Below, one piece after another: positions 9,178-18,650 of a stretch of DNA of 64,000 nucleotides. The translations under genes and the position numbers were made by a program. Position 1 is the stretch's first letter. Each line of letters begins with the position of its first letter. The notes below the pieces were generated by a model. It was not told the DNA's origin, did not search any database, and saw only the letters and a list, made by a program, of their open reading frames with translations. The DNA comes from Streptomyces thermolilacinus SPC6. GTDB lineage: Bacteria > Actinomycetota > Actinomycetes > Streptomycetales > Streptomycetaceae. The stretch spans positions 2,271,895 through 2,335,894 of the forward strand of contig NZ_ASHX02000001.1 of assembly GCF_000478605.2 (NCBI RefSeq). Reading direction: 5' to 3'.

Positions 9178-9531
9178 CACAGACACCCCCTGCCCTGTTA
9201 CCAGCGGTACGGACGACATCGCGCAGGCTACTCACGAGTAAACCCCTGGGCAAGGGTGAAGGACCACGCGGCAAAGAATCATTCGCCCATTCGTAGGGAC
9301 TCCACAAAGAAACGGGACGCCCCGCTGGACCCCGGAACAGAGACCTTGACCACACCGCGCGGCTACTGTGCAGTCAAGAAGCCCTGCGTACTGAGGCAGG
9401 ACAAGGGGTTTCGAGGTCTGAGCGGGCCTCGTATCACGCTCCGTGTGGGCAACCTCACGACAGGGGAACAGTCGAAACGTCGTGTCGGCAGTCCCTAAAC
9501 TCAGCGTGTTTTGGGAATGGAGGGAGCCATC
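9178..9531. other. Intergenic region upstream of accA2
   Basis: This 354-bp gap between divergent genes holds no gene I can support. The lower-GC stretch at about 9240-9530 looks regulatory: TAAACT (9496-9501) is a plausible -10 box for accA2, giving a leader of about 25-30 bases that carries GGAGGGAG before GTG 9532. Confidence 0.5.
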
Positions 9532-11295
9532 GTGCGCAAGGTGCTCATCGCCAACCGTGGCGAAATCGCTGTCCGTGTCGCCCGTGCCTGCCGGGACGCC
9601 GGGATCGCGAGCGTAGCCGTCTACGCCGATCCGGACCGGGACGCCCTGCACGTCCGTGCGGCGGACGAGGCGTTCGCCCTGGGCGGTGACACCCCGGCGG
9701 CCAGCTATCTGGACATCGCGAAGGTGCTTCAGGCGGCCAAGGACTCGGGGGCCGACGCGGTCCACCCGGGTTACGGCTTCCTGTCGGAGAACGCGGAGTT
9801 CGCCCAGGCCGTCATCGACGCCGGGCTGATCTGGATCGGCCCGCCGCCGCAGGCGATCCGGGACCTGGGCGACAAGGTGGCGGCCCGTCACATCGCGCAG
9901 CGCGCCGGCGCTCCGCTGGTGGCCGGCACGCCCGACCCGGTGTCCGGCGCCGACGAGGTCGTCGCGTTCGCCCGGGAGCACGGCCTGCCGATCGCGATCA
10001 AGGCGGCGTTCGGCGGTGGCGGCCGCGGTCTGAAGGTCGCCCGCACCCTGGAAGAGGTGCCCGAGCTGTACGACTCGGCGGTCCGCGAGGCCGTCGCGGC
10101 GTTCGGCCGCGGCGAGTGCTTCGTGGAGCGGTACCTGGACCGGCCGCGCCATGTGGAGACGCAGTGCCTGGCCGACCAGCACGGCAACGTGGTCGTCGTC
10201 TCGACCCGTGACTGCTCCCTCCAGCGCCGCCACCAGAAGCTGGTGGAGGAGGCCCCGGCGCCGTTCCTCACCGAGGAGCAGAACGCCGAGCTGTACCGGG
10301 CGTCGAAGGCCATCCTGAAGGAGGCCGGTTACGTCGGCGCGGGCACCGTCGAGTTCCTCGTCGGCAACGACGGCACGATCTCCTTCCTGGAGGTCAACAC
10401 CCGTCTCCAGGTCGAGCACCCGGTGACCGAGGAGGTCACGGGCATCGACCTCGTACGCGAGATGTTCCGCATCGCCGACGGCGAGGAGCTCGGCTACGGC
10501 GACCCGGAGATCCGCGGCCACTCCTTCGAGTTCCGCATCAACGGCGAGGACCCGGGCCGTGGCTTCCTGCCCGCGCCGGGCACGGTCACCACGTTCGCCC
10601 CGCCGTCCGGCCCGGGTGTCCGCCTGGACGCCGGTGTCGAGTCGGGCAGCGTCATCGGCCCCGCCTGGGACTCCCTGCTGGCGAAGCTGATCATCACGGG
10701 CGCGACCCGGCAGCAGGCGCTGGAGCGGGCGCGGCGCGCGCTGGCCGAGTTCCGCGTGGAGGGCATGGCCACGGCCATCCCGTTCCACCGCGCGGTCGTC
10801 GCGGACCCGGCGTTCGCCCCGGCCGAGGGCCCGTTCAAGATCCACACGCGCTGGATCGAGACGGAGTTCGTCAACGAGATCAAGCCGTTCGCCGCTCCGG
10901 CCGACGCCGAGGCGGAGGACGAGGAGACGGGCCGCGAGACCGTCGTCGTCGAGGTGGGCGGCAAGCGCCTGGAGGTGTCGCTGCCGTCGTCGCTCGGCAT
11001 GAGCCTGGCCCGTACGGGTCTGGCGGCGGGCGCCCGCCCGAAGCGCCGCGCGAAGAAGAAGGCCGCGTCGGCCGCGTCCGGCGACACGCTGACCTCCCCG
11101 ATGCAGGGCACCATCGTGAAGGTGGCCGTCGAGGAGGGCCAGGAGGTCAGCGAGGGCGACCTGATCGTCGTCCTGGAGGCCATGAAGATGGAGCAGCCGC
11201 TGAACGCGCACCGCGCGGGCACGGTGAAGGGCCTGAACGCCGAGGTCGGCGCGTCCGTCACGTCGGGCGCCGCGATCTGCGAGATCAAGGACTGA
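9532..11295 (+). CDS. accA2: Acyl-CoA carboxylase alpha subunit (biotin carboxylase + BCCP)
   Basis: Biotinylated alpha subunit shared by acetyl- and propionyl-CoA carboxylases. The 587-residue protein has the biotin carboxylase N-domain ([20 protein letters not shown]), the ATP-grasp loop [12 protein letters not shown], catalytic [16 protein letters not shown], and a C-terminal biotinyl domain with the carrier lysine in [13 protein letters not shown] (about residue 555). GTG 9532 follows AGGGAG by seven bases. With pccB-pccE and birA in the same 7 kb, all parts of a propionyl-CoA carboxylase are encoded here. Confidence 0.95.
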   Translation: MRKVLIANRGEIAVRVARACRDAGIASVAVYADPDRDALHVRAADEAFALGGDTPAASYLDIAKVLQAAKDSGADAVHPGYGFLSENAEFAQAVIDAGLIWIGPPPQAIRDLGDKVAARHIAQRAGAPLVAGTPDPVSGADEVVAFAREHGLPIAIKAAFGGGGRGLKVARTLEEVPELYDSAVREAVAAFGRGECFVERYLDRPRHVETQCLADQHGNVVVVSTRDCSLQRRHQKLVEEAPAPFLTEEQNAELYRASKAILKEAGYVGAGTVEFLVGNDGTISFLEVNTRLQVEHPVTEEVTGIDLVREMFRIADGEELGYGDPEIRGHSFEFRINGEDPGRGFLPAPGTVTTFAPPSGPGVRLDAGVESGSVIGPAWDSLLAKLIITGATRQQALERARRALAEFRVEGMATAIPFHRAVVADPAFAPAEGPFKIHTRWIETEFVNEIKPFAAPADAEAEDEETGRETVVVEVGGKRLEVSLPSSLGMSLARTGLAAGARPKRRAKKKAASAASGDTLTSPMQGTIVKVAVEEGQEVSEGDLIVVLEAMKMEQPLNAHRAGTVKGLNAEVGASVTSGAAICEIKD

Positions 11296-11316
11296 CCTTT
11301 TTCCGTACGCTGTACC

Positions 11317-11350
11317 CGAGGGCCCCGTCGACCGACCGGCGGGGCCCTCG
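11317..11350 (+). terminator. Terminator of accA2
   Basis: Ten-base-pair perfect stem CGAGGGCCCC / GGGGCCCTCG with a 14-base loop, starting 21 bases after the accA2 stop. Confidence 0.75.
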
Positions 11351-11600
11351 CCCATGAGGGGCGGTCCCGGAACCCGTACGGACCGCGCGGCAGGCGCACG
11401 GGGCCCGGCACGGCATCCCTTACGGGGCTCCTGGCAGGCCCTCACGGCCCCGGAGCGGTGGGGGCGCACGGGTCTTGGCGCGGCGTCCCCTGCGGGCCGC
11501 CGGGGCATGGCCTCACGGCCCGGGAACGGCGGGGTCCCCGTCCTCGCCACGGGCTCCTCGTGCGCGATGGCATGCTGGAGGGACGAGGGAGGAGCGCGGG
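11351..11600. repeat. Two tandem 70-bp degenerate units before the TetR gene
   Basis: A 70-base unit beginning GCGCACGGG and ending GGCCC-GG-CGG-GGGG occurs at about 11394-11463 and again at 11464-11533, matching at roughly three quarters of positions. The remainder is the leader of the TetR gene, with CATGCT (about 11571-11576) as a possible -10 box. No gene is seen. Confidence 0.5.
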
Positions 11601-12164
11601 ATGACGACGACCAGGCCCATGCGTGCCGACGCCCGCCGCAACCACGAGCGGCTGCTGCGCGTCGCGCGGGCGGCCTTCGCCGAGCACGGTACGGACGCGG
11701 CGCTGGAGGACATCGCGCGGCGCGCCGGCGTGGGCATCGGCACGCTGTACCGCCACTTCCCGAACCGGCACGCGCTGATGAACGCCGTGTTCCAGGACGC
11801 CGTGACGGCTCTGCTGGCCCGCTCCCGGGAGCTGGCGGCGGCGGACGAGCCGTGTACGGCGCTGGTGGAGTGGCTGCGGGCGATCGTCACCCACGCGGGT
11901 GAGTACCGGGGCCTGGCGCGGGCGCTGATGTCGGCGTCGTACGACCCCAGTTCGGCCCTGTCGCAGTGCAACGACCCTCTGCGCGAGGCGGGCGCCCGTC
12001 TGCTCACCCGGGCGCAGGAGGCCGGGGCGGTACGGCGGGACGTGTCGATCGGCGACCTGTTGCAGCTGACGAACGCGATAGCGCTGGCGGCCGAGCAGAA
12101 CCCGGACGACGAGGCCCTGGCGGACCGGCTCCTCACCCTGACCCTGCGCGGCCTGAAGCCCTGA
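11601..12164 (+). CDS. TetR/AcrR-family transcriptional regulator
   Basis: A 187-residue repressor-type protein. The N-terminal helix-turn-helix is clear (LRVARAAFAEHGTDAALEDIARRAGVGIGTLYRHFPNR, about residues 17-55). The C-terminal ligand domain (about 70-187) resembles the SBP-like TetR group. ATG 11601 is preceded by GAGGGAGGAG. The partner gene is unclear: it is flanked by accA2 and by a convergent DeoR gene, so autoregulation or a distant target is equally possible. Confidence 0.9.
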   Translation: MTTTRPMRADARRNHERLLRVARAAFAEHGTDAALEDIARRAGVGIGTLYRHFPNRHALMNAVFQDAVTALLARSRELAAADEPCTALVEWLRAIVTHAGEYRGLARALMSASYDPSSALSQCNDPLREAGARLLTRAQEAGAVRRDVSIGDLLQLTNAIALAAEQNPDDEALADRLLTLTLRGLKP

Positions 12165-12225
12165 CCGTACGGCGCCGGGGCGCGGGGGCCTTGAGCCCTC
12201 GGCCCACGCGGGACCCGGCAGGGCC

Positions 12226-13182
12226 TCAGCGCCGTCGCAGGTCGGCGACGCGGGCCTGGCGCTCCTGGGCGTCCTGCGGCAGGGGGGCGCTGCGGAGCTG
12301 GGGGCCGCCGGGGTGGCGGGTGCCGCGCTGGCCGGGCAGCGGGACGTCCCGCCGGTGCTGGCGGGCCTGCCGGGTGCTCGCGGCGGCGGACGTGCCGGGG
12401 CCGCCGCCCGCGACGGTGATCTGGACGCCCTGGTCGGCGAGGGCCTGGAGCTCCATCGCGGCCCGGTCGTCGTGCGCGGGCGGCTCGTCCGTCACCAGGC
12501 GCGTGATCATGTGCGTGGGCACGGTCTGGAACATCGTGTCCGTGCCGAGCTTGTTGTGGTCGGCGATGACCACGACCTCCGCCGCCGCCTGCACCAGCGC
12601 CCGGTCCACGCTCGCGGACAGCATGTTGGACGTGGAGAGGCCGCGCTCGGCGGTGAGCCCCGCGCCGGACAGGAAGGCCCGCGACACGCGCAGCCCGTGC
12701 AGGGACTGCTCGGCGCCGCTGCCGACCAGCGCGTAGTTGGAGCCGCGCAGCGTGCCGCCGGTCATGACCACCTCGACGCGGTTGGCGTGCGCGAGGGCCT
12801 GGGCGACCAGCAGGGAGTTGGTCACCACGGTCAGGCCGGGGACGCGGGCGAGGCGCCGGGCCAGCTCCTGCGTCGTCGTACCGGCGCCGACGACGATCGC
12901 CTCGCCCTCCTGGACGAGACCGGCGGCGACGTCGGCGATGGCGGTCTTCTCCGCCGTGGCGAGATGGGATTTGTGCGGGTAGCCGGACTCGCGGGTGAAC
13001 CCGCCCGGCAGCACCGCCCCGCCGTGGCGGCGGTCGAGGAGTCCTTCGGCCTCCAGCGCCCGCACGTCACGCCGCACGGTCACTTCGGAGGTCTGGACGA
13101 CGCGGGCGAGCTCCCGGAGCGATACCGCCCCGTTGGCACGCACCATTTCAAGGATCAACTGACGACGTTCTGCAGCGAACAC
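12226..13182 (-). CDS. DeoR-family transcriptional regulator
   Basis: A 318-residue regulator of sugar-phosphate or nucleoside genes. The DeoR HTH is at residues 1-55 (ERRQLILEMVRANGAVSLRELARVV...TVRRDVRALE), followed by the sugar-phosphate isomerase-like sensor domain with DeoR motifs HGGAVLP, VVGAGTTTQELA and VVIADHNKLG. A basic, low-complexity tail of about 55 residues follows the domain. GTG 13182 (FAAERRQ) is the likely start; the frame also opens at 13212. It lies within 3 kb of the purine nucleoside phosphorylase gene and is one candidate reader of the shared nucleoside palindrome, but no direct evidence links them. Confidence 0.88.
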   Translation of the reverse strand: MFAAERRQLILEMVRANGAVSLRELARVVQTSEVTVRRDVRALEAEGLLDRRHGGAVLPGGFTRESGYPHKSHLATAEKTAIADVAAGLVQEGEAIVVGAGTTTQELARRLARVPGLTVVTNSLLVAQALAHANRVEVVMTGGTLRGSNYALVGSGAEQSLHGLRVSRAFLSGAGLTAERGLSTSNMLSASVDRALVQAAAEVVVIADHNKLGTDTMFQTVPTHMITRLVTDEPPAHDDRAAMELQALADQGVQITVAGGGPGTSAAASTRQARQHRRDVPLPGQRGTRHPGGPQLRSAPLPQDAQERQARVADLRRR

Positions 13183-13370
13183 GAAACTGACAGTAACCCC
13201 AGCCGCCGACACTTTGCAGGCGTATGGGCCGATTCCGAGAATTTACGAACAGACGGGGCCGCCAAGTGCTATAGGCGACCCCGTATGTGAGCGATCCCTG
13301 ACCGCTCGATGTCCCGACTTGCCGGGGGTTGCCGGGGGTTGTCCCCCGGCGGCGCCCGGCCGTCGCGGAC

Positions 13371-14810
13371 TCACGCCTCGGCGGTGGTCTTCCGTGTGTG
13401 CAGCTGCCGCGCCACTTCGGCGATCGAGCCCGAAAGGGACGGGTACACGGTGAACGCGTTCGCGATCTGCTCGACCGTCAGGTTGTTGTCGACCGCGATC
13501 GAGATGGGGTGGATCAGTTCGCTCGCGCGCGGGGCGACGACGCAGCCGCCGACGACGATGCCCGTGCCCGGACGGCAGAAGATCTTGACGAAGCCGTCCC
13601 GGATGCCCTGCATCTTCGCGCGCGGGTTGCGCAGCAGCGGCAGCTTGACGGCGCGGGCGTCGATCTTCCCGGCGTCCACGTCGGCCTGCGTGTAGCCGAC
13701 GGTGGCGATCTCGGGGTCGGTGAAGACGTTCGAGGAGACGGTCTTCAGGTCGAGCGGCGCGACCGTCTCGCCGAGGAAGTGGTACATCGCGATACGGCCC
13801 TGCTGGGCGGCGACCGACGCGAGGGCGAACACGCCGGTCACGTCGCCGGCCGCGTACACGCCGGGCGCGGACGTGCGGGACACCTTGTCGGTCCAGATGT
13901 GGCCGGAGTCCTTGAGGCGTACGCCCGCCTCCTCCAGGCCCATGCCGGCCGTGTTGGGGATGGCGCCGACCGCCATGAGGCAGTGCGTACCGGAGATGAC
14001 GCGGCCGTCGGCGAGGGTGACCTCCACGCGGTCGCCGACGCGCTTGGCGGACTGCGCGCGGGAGCGGGCCATGACGTTCATGCCGCGGCGCCGGAACACG
14101 TCCTCCAGCACGGCCGCCGCGTCCGGGTCCTCGCCGGGCAGCACGCGGTCGCGCGATGAGACCAGCGTGACGCGGGAGCCGAGCGCCTGGTAGGCGCCCG
14201 CGAACTCGGCGCCGGTCACACCGGAGCCGACCACGATGAGCTCCTCGGGCAGCTCGTCGAGGTCGTAGACCTGCGTCCAGTTGAGGATGCGCTCGCCGTC
14301 GGGCTGCGCGTCGGGGATCTCGCGGGGGTGGCCGCCGGTCGCGATGAGCACGGCGTCGGCGGTGAGGATCTCCTCGGTGCCGTCCGCCGCGGTGACGACG
14401 ACGCGGCGGGAGCCGTCGAGGTCCTGCGCACCGTCGAGCCGGCCCCGGCCGCGCATGACGCGGGCGCCCGCGCGGGTGACGGAGGCGGTGATGTCGTGCG
14501 ACTGGGCGAGCGCGAGGCGCTTCACCCGCCGGTTGACCTTGCCGAGGTCGACGCCGACGACGCGGGCGGCCTGCTCCACGTGGGGGGTGTCGTCCGCCAC
14601 GATGATGCCCAGCTCCTCGTAGGAGGAGTCGAAGGTCGTCATGACCTCGGCGGTCGCGATGAGGGTCTTGGAAGGGACGCAGTCGGTCAGGACGGACGCT
14701 CCGCCGAGGCCGTCGCAGTCCACGACGGTCACCTCCGCGCCGAGCTGGGCGCCCACCAGGGCCGCCTCGTATCCGCCGGGTCCGCCACCGATGATCACGA
14801 TCCGGGTCAC
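13371..14810 (-). CDS. NAD(P)H-quinone dehydrogenase, LpdA type (flavoprotein disulfide reductase fold)
   Basis: FAD- and NAD-binding oxidoreductase of 479 residues. It has the FAD dinucleotide motif VTRIVIIGGGPGGYEAAL at the N-terminus, a second nucleotide motif ELIVVGSGVTGAEFAGAY, the FAD GVYAAGDVTG motif and a C-terminal dimer domain. In the normal redox-active site it reads GGASVLTDCVPSKT, with a single Cys, so the CxxxxC disulfide of true lipoamide dehydrogenases is missing. This is the pattern of mycobacterial LpdA (Rv3303c), which reduces quinones. GTG 14810 is chosen for the fold; GTG 14837 is an alternative. Confidence 0.88.
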   Translation of the reverse strand: MTRIVIIGGGPGGYEAALVGAQLGAEVTVVDCDGLGGASVLTDCVPSKTLIATAEVMTTFDSSYEELGIIVADDTPHVEQAARVVGVDLGKVNRRVKRLALAQSHDITASVTRAGARVMRGRGRLDGAQDLDGSRRVVVTAADGTEEILTADAVLIATGGHPREIPDAQPDGERILNWTQVYDLDELPEELIVVGSGVTGAEFAGAYQALGSRVTLVSSRDRVLPGEDPDAAAVLEDVFRRRGMNVMARSRAQSAKRVGDRVEVTLADGRVISGTHCLMAVGAIPNTAGMGLEEAGVRLKDSGHIWTDKVSRTSAPGVYAAGDVTGVFALASVAAQQGRIAMYHFLGETVAPLDLKTVSSNVFTDPEIATVGYTQADVDAGKIDARAVKLPLLRNPRAKMQGIRDGFVKIFCRPGTGIVVGGCVVAPRASELIHPISIAVDNNLTVEQIANAFTVYPSLSGSIAEVARQLHTRKTTAEA

Positions 14811-15258
14811 TGGGGTTACGCCTCGCGCTCTCGTCACGGCGACCCCGCGGACGGGTGGGCCCAGCGGGGTCGGGATTGTCCTCATGGGATGGGAGTACGT
14901 ACGTCATTGTCCCGCACTGTTCGATCCACCGACATTCTCCCGCACCCCCACCCCCCACTCACCCCGGGGGTCCGGGCCCCTTCCCACGGGGCACGCCCAT
15001 GAGCCCTACGGGGACACACCCCCCTACGGCCCCCGGCCCCCTACGGAACGTCCACCCCCCCCCCGGCTCTGCCCACCAGTGCGGCAGGCGCGGGGCGTGG
15101 CGCCCCGCAGGTCCGCCGTGCCCACCCGTCCGCTCTCGCGGTCGGGGCGAAGCCGCAGGCCGGGCGGGGCGGCCGGGGTCGTACCGGGGCACCGGGGGCG
15201 GAGCCCCGTGCGGGGTAAGGGAGGCACGCGGGGCGGAGCCTCCCGTACCCTCGAGACC
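14811..15258. other. 448-bp GC-rich intergenic stretch
   Basis: No gene is seen. It has C-rich simple sequence (14940-15065), a short hairpin GCGGGGCG-TGG-CGCCCCGC (15090-15108) and another GGGAGGC/GCCTCCC pair (15219-15225 and 15238-15244). The segment CAGGTCCGCCGTGCCCACCCGT near 15108 resembles the reverse complement of 7606-7634. TACCCT (15246-15251) seven bases before ATG 15259 is a good -10 box for a leaderless transcript. Confidence 0.5.
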
Positions 15259-15696
15259 ATGTCGCTCTACGCCGCGTACGCCGGCAACCTCGACGCGCGG
15301 CTGATGACCCGCCGCGCCCCCCACTCCCCCCTGCGCGGCACGGGCTGGCTGAACGGCTGGCGGCTCACGTTCGGCGGGGAGCAGATGGGCTGGGAGGGAG
15401 CGCTCGCCACCATCGTGGAGGCCCCGCGCTCGCAGGTCTTCGTCGCCCTGTACGACGTCGCTCCCATGGACGAGGACTCCATGGACCGCTGGGAGGGCGT
15501 CGGCCTCGACATCTACCGCCGCATGCGGGTCCGCGTGCACACCCTGGACGGCGAGGAGCCCGCCTGGGTGTACGTCCTCAACGGCTACGAGGGCGGCCTC
15601 CCCTCCGCCCGCTACCTGGGCGAGATCGCCGACGCGGCCGAGTCCGCGGGCGCCCCCCACGACTACGTCATGGAACTGCGCAAGCGCCCCTGCTGA
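15259..15696 (+). CDS. Gamma-glutamylcyclotransferase-like protein
   Basis: A 145-residue member of the AIG2/GGCT fold that releases 5-oxoproline from gamma-glutamyl compounds. It starts [16 protein letters not shown], equivalent to the family Y-GSN substrate loop with a relaxed AYAGN form. The general-base Glu is probably the one in DRWEGVGL (about 80). Length is typical. ATG 15259 sits seven bases after TACCCT with no Shine-Dalgarno, so the mRNA is probably leaderless. Substrate is unknown. Confidence 0.8.
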   Translation: MSLYAAYAGNLDARLMTRRAPHSPLRGTGWLNGWRLTFGGEQMGWEGALATIVEAPRSQVFVALYDVAPMDEDSMDRWEGVGLDIYRRMRVRVHTLDGEEPAWVYVLNGYEGGLPSARYLGEIADAAESAGAPHDYVMELRKRPC

Positions 15697-15865
15697 CGAG
15701 CCCGCCGGGCGGCCGGTCCGCCCTGCCGACGCGCGCCCCGCAGGAGCGGAATGCCCCCGCGCCGGCCCGCCCCCGACGGCGAGCGGCCCGCCCCTCCCAC
15801 GCCCCCGACCAGCCGGTTCGTGGAAAGCGACAAGACAACGATACGAACACCGTAGGCCCTGTCAT

Positions 15866-15877
15866 CTACGCGCGTAG
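15866..15877. promoter_or_regulatory. Nucleoside palindrome CTACGCGCGTAG upstream of purine nucleoside phosphorylase
   Basis: Perfect 12-bp palindrome, 12 bases upstream of the -10 box TACCCT (15890-15895). The same word occurs before deoC, add, and the importer ATPase gene, and near-matches precede deoA and the BMP gene. A repressor here would block RNA polymerase. Confidence 0.75.
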
Positions 15878-15902
15878 GCCCGTACGGGTTACCCTCATCC
15901 GC

Positions 15903-16727
15903 GTGAACGCATCTGTTACCCCGGACCACCGCCAGGACGACCCCCGCACCGCCGCCCAGGCCGCCGCCGCGCGCCTGCGCGAGCTGACGGGCGCCGAGAA
16001 CCACGACGTCGCCCTCGTGATGGGCTCCGGCTGGGCCCCGGCCGCCGACGCGCTCGGCGCCCCCGATGCCGAGTTCCCGGTCACCGAGCTGCCGGGCTTC
16101 CCGCCGCCGGCCGTGGAGGGCCACGGCGGCCGCATCCGCTCGTACCGCGTGGGCGAGAAGCGCGCGCTGGTGTTCCTCGGCCGTACGCACTTCTACGAGG
16201 GCCGTGGCGTCGCCGCCGTCGCCCACGGCGTGCGCACCGCCGTCGCCGCGGGCTGCGGGACCGTCGTCCTGACCAACGGCTGTGGCGGTCTGCGCGAGGG
16301 CATGCGCCCCGGCCAGCCGGTCCTCATCAGCGACCACATCAACCTCACCGCGGCCTCCCCGATCGAGGGCGCGAACTTCGTGGACCTGACGGACCTGTAC
16401 TCGCCGCGTCTGCGCGCCATGTGCAAGGAGGTGGACCCGTCCCTGGAGGAGGGCGTCTACGTCCAGTTCCCCGGCCCGCACTACGAGACCCCGGCCGAGA
16501 TCAACATGGTCCGCGTCCTCGGTGGCGACCTGGTCGGCATGTCCACCGTCCTGGAGGCCATCGCGGCGCGCGAGGCGGGCGCGGAGGTCCTCGGCATCTC
16601 CCTCGTCACCAATCTGGCCGCGGGCCTTTCGGGTGAGCCGCTGAACCACGAGGAGGTCCTCCAGGCGGGCCGCGACTCGGCCGCGCGGATGGGCGAGCTG
16701 CTCACGCGCGTGCTGGAGCGCATCTGA
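15903..16727 (+). CDS. Purine nucleoside phosphorylase (trimeric, class II type)
   Basis: Phosphorolyses inosine and guanosine (and deoxy forms) to base plus (deoxy)ribose-1-phosphate. The 274-residue protein shows the phosphate loop [14 protein letters not shown], the purine-binding [14 protein letters not shown] with its key Glu, GMSTVLEA and VTNLAAG. GTG 15903 lies seven bases after TACCCT, without a ribosome site, so it is probably leaderless. The sugar-phosphate mutase 200 bp downstream and deoC at 28 kb would process its product. Confidence 0.93.
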   Translation: MNASVTPDHRQDDPRTAAQAAAARLRELTGAENHDVALVMGSGWAPAADALGAPDAEFPVTELPGFPPPAVEGHGGRIRSYRVGEKRALVFLGRTHFYEGRGVAAVAHGVRTAVAAGCGTVVLTNGCGGLREGMRPGQPVLISDHINLTAASPIEGANFVDLTDLYSPRLRAMCKEVDPSLEEGVYVQFPGPHYETPAEINMVRVLGGDLVGMSTVLEAIAAREAGAEVLGISLVTNLAAGLSGEPLNHEEVLQAGRDSAARMGELLTRVLERI

Positions 16728-16924
16728 CGCGTCCCGCCGCGGCCGTGCCGGACCCCCTGAGGGTGGCGGCGCGGCCGTACGGACGTGCCCCGGCGGCCGT
16801 ACGGAGGGTCACCCGATGACACCTCCGGGCGGGCACGGGGTACCAGTCCCCCCGCACCCCGACCGCGCGGGCGCCCGGACACCCGCCCCGCCCCGCGCAC
16901 GACGACACCAGAGAGGCAGACCCC

Positions 16925-18595
16925 GTGCAGCAGAACCCGCGGCAGGACCAGCAGGACCTCATCGCGCAGGCGGAGGCGTGGCTGGCCGAGGACCCGGACG
17001 AGGAGACCCGCGAGGAACTGGCGCGGCTCCTCGCCGACCGGGACCTGGACGAGCTGGCCGCCCGTTTCGCCGGCACGCTGCAGTTCGGTACGGCCGGGCT
17101 GCGCGGCGAGCTGGGCGCGGGGCCCATGCGGATGAACCGCTCGGTCGTCATCCGCGCGGCGGCGGGCCTGGCCGCGTACCTCCGGGCGAAGGGCCAGGCG
17201 GACGGCCTCGTCGTGATCGGCTACGACGCCCGCTACAAGTCGGCGGACTTCGCCCATGACACGGCCGCCGTGATGGTGGCGGCGGGCCTGCGGGCGGCGC
17301 TGCTGCCGCGTCCGCTGCCGACGCCGGTCCTCGCGTACGCCATAAGGCACCTGGGCGCCGTCGCGGGCGTCGAGGTGACCGCGAGCCACAACCCGCCCCG
17401 CGACAACGGCTACAAGGTGTACCTGGGCGACGGGTCGCAGATCGTGCCGCCCGCGGACGCGGAGATCGCCGCCGAGATCGCCGCCGTGCGGTCGCTGGCG
17501 GACGTGGAGCGCGCGGAGAGCGGCTGGGAGACCCTCGGCGACGAGGTGCTGGACGCGTACCTGGCCCGTACGGACAAGGTGCTGACGCCGGGGACGCCGC
17601 GTACCGCGCGGGTCGTGTACACGGCGATGCACGGCGTCGGCAAGGACGTGGTGCTGGCGGCGTTCGCCCGGGCGGGCTTCGAGGCGCCGGTGCTGGTCGA
17701 GGAGCAGGCGGAGCCGGACCCGGCGTTCCCGACGGTGGCGTTCCCGAACCCGGAGGAGCCGGGGGCGATGGACCTGGCGTTCGCGAAGGCGCGGGAGGCG
17801 CGGCCGGACATCGTGATCGCGAACGACCCGGACGCGGACCGCTGCGCGGTGGCCGTGCCGGACGCGTCGGCCGAGGCCGGGTGGCGGATGCTGCGCGGCG
17901 ACGAGGTGGGCGCGCTGCTGGCGGAGCACCTGGTGCGCAAGGGCGCGAAGGGCGTGTTCGCGGAGTCGATCGTGTCGTCGTCGCTGCTGGGCCGGATCGC
18001 CGCGGCGGCCGGTGTGGGCCACGCGGAGACCCTGACGGGCTTCAAGTGGATCGCCCGCGTCGAGGGCCTGCGGTACGGCTACGAGGAGGCGCTCGGCTAC
18101 TGCGTCGACCCCGAGGGCGTACGCGACAAGGACGGCATCACGGCGGCACTGCTGGTGGCGGAGCTCGTGTCGGAGCTGAAGGAGCGGGGCCGTACGCTGT
18201 CGGACCTGCTGGACGACCTGGCTGTCGAGCACGGCCTGCACGCCACGGACCAGCTGTCGGTCCGCGTCCAGGACCTGGGCGTGATCGCCGACGCGATGCG
18301 CCGGCTGCGGGAGGCGCCGCCGTCGGAGCTGGCGGGCCTGCGGGTGGCGCGGGCGGAGGACCTGGCGCGGGGCGCGGGCGACCTGCCGCCGACGGACGGG
18401 CTGCGGTACTACCTGGAGGGTGAGTACGAGGCGCGGATCATCGTCCGGCCGAGCGGTACCGAGCCGAAGCTGAAGTGCTACCTGGAGGTCATCGTCCCGG
18501 TCGCGGACGCCGCGTCGCTGCCGGACGCGCGGGCGCGGGCGACGCGGATCCTCCAGGACCTGAAGCGGGACCTGGGGGCGGCGGCGGGCATCTGA
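16925..18595 (+). CDS. Phosphohexomutase-superfamily enzyme, probable phosphopentomutase
   Basis: A 556-residue alpha-D-phosphohexomutase superfamily member. Its catalytic phosphoserine is in VTASHNPPRDNGYK (Ser154), the metal loop is ANDPDADRCAV (about 301) and the phosphate-binding loop is RPSGTEPKLK (about 502). Annotators usually call it phosphomannomutase. Downstream of purine nucleoside phosphorylase, and with no deoB visible, interconversion of (deoxy)ribose-1- and 5-phosphate is the better inference, linking phosphorolysis to DeoC. GTG 16925 follows GAGAGG by about eight bases. Confidence 0.88.
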   Translation: MQQNPRQDQQDLIAQAEAWLAEDPDEETREELARLLADRDLDELAARFAGTLQFGTAGLRGELGAGPMRMNRSVVIRAAAGLAAYLRAKGQADGLVVIGYDARYKSADFAHDTAAVMVAAGLRAALLPRPLPTPVLAYAIRHLGAVAGVEVTASHNPPRDNGYKVYLGDGSQIVPPADAEIAAEIAAVRSLADVERAESGWETLGDEVLDAYLARTDKVLTPGTPRTARVVYTAMHGVGKDVVLAAFARAGFEAPVLVEEQAEPDPAFPTVAFPNPEEPGAMDLAFAKAREARPDIVIANDPDADRCAVAVPDASAEAGWRMLRGDEVGALLAEHLVRKGAKGVFAESIVSSSLLGRIAAAAGVGHAETLTGFKWIARVEGLRYGYEEALGYCVDPEGVRDKDGITAALLVAELVSELKERGRTLSDLLDDLAVEHGLHATDQLSVRVQDLGVIADAMRRLREAPPSELAGLRVARAEDLARGAGDLPPTDGLRYYLEGEYEARIIVRPSGTEPKLKCYLEVIVPVADAASLPDARARATRILQDLKRDLGAAAGI

Positions 18596-18611
18596 CCCGT
18601 ACGGGCACGAA

Positions 18612-18643
18612 AAGGGGTGCCGGGATCTGTCCCGGCACCCCTT
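18612..18643. terminator. Bidirectional terminator between convergent genes
   Basis: Perfect 14-bp stem AAGGGGTGCCGGGA / TCCCGGCACCCCTT with a four-base loop, between the mutase stop (18595) and the PH-domain gene stop (18651). The AA/TT ends give weak U-tracts both ways. Confidence 0.9.
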
Positions 18644-18650
18644 CCGCGTC

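Noticed and set aside
9232..11550. A 772-codon minus-strand frame
   Set aside because: Antisense to accA2, whose biotin carboxylase motifs are unambiguous.
12226..13182. Calling the DeoR protein the proven regulator of the nucleoside palindrome
   Set aside because: Family and location are suggestive only; no copy of the palindrome lies at its own promoter, so it is kept as a candidate.
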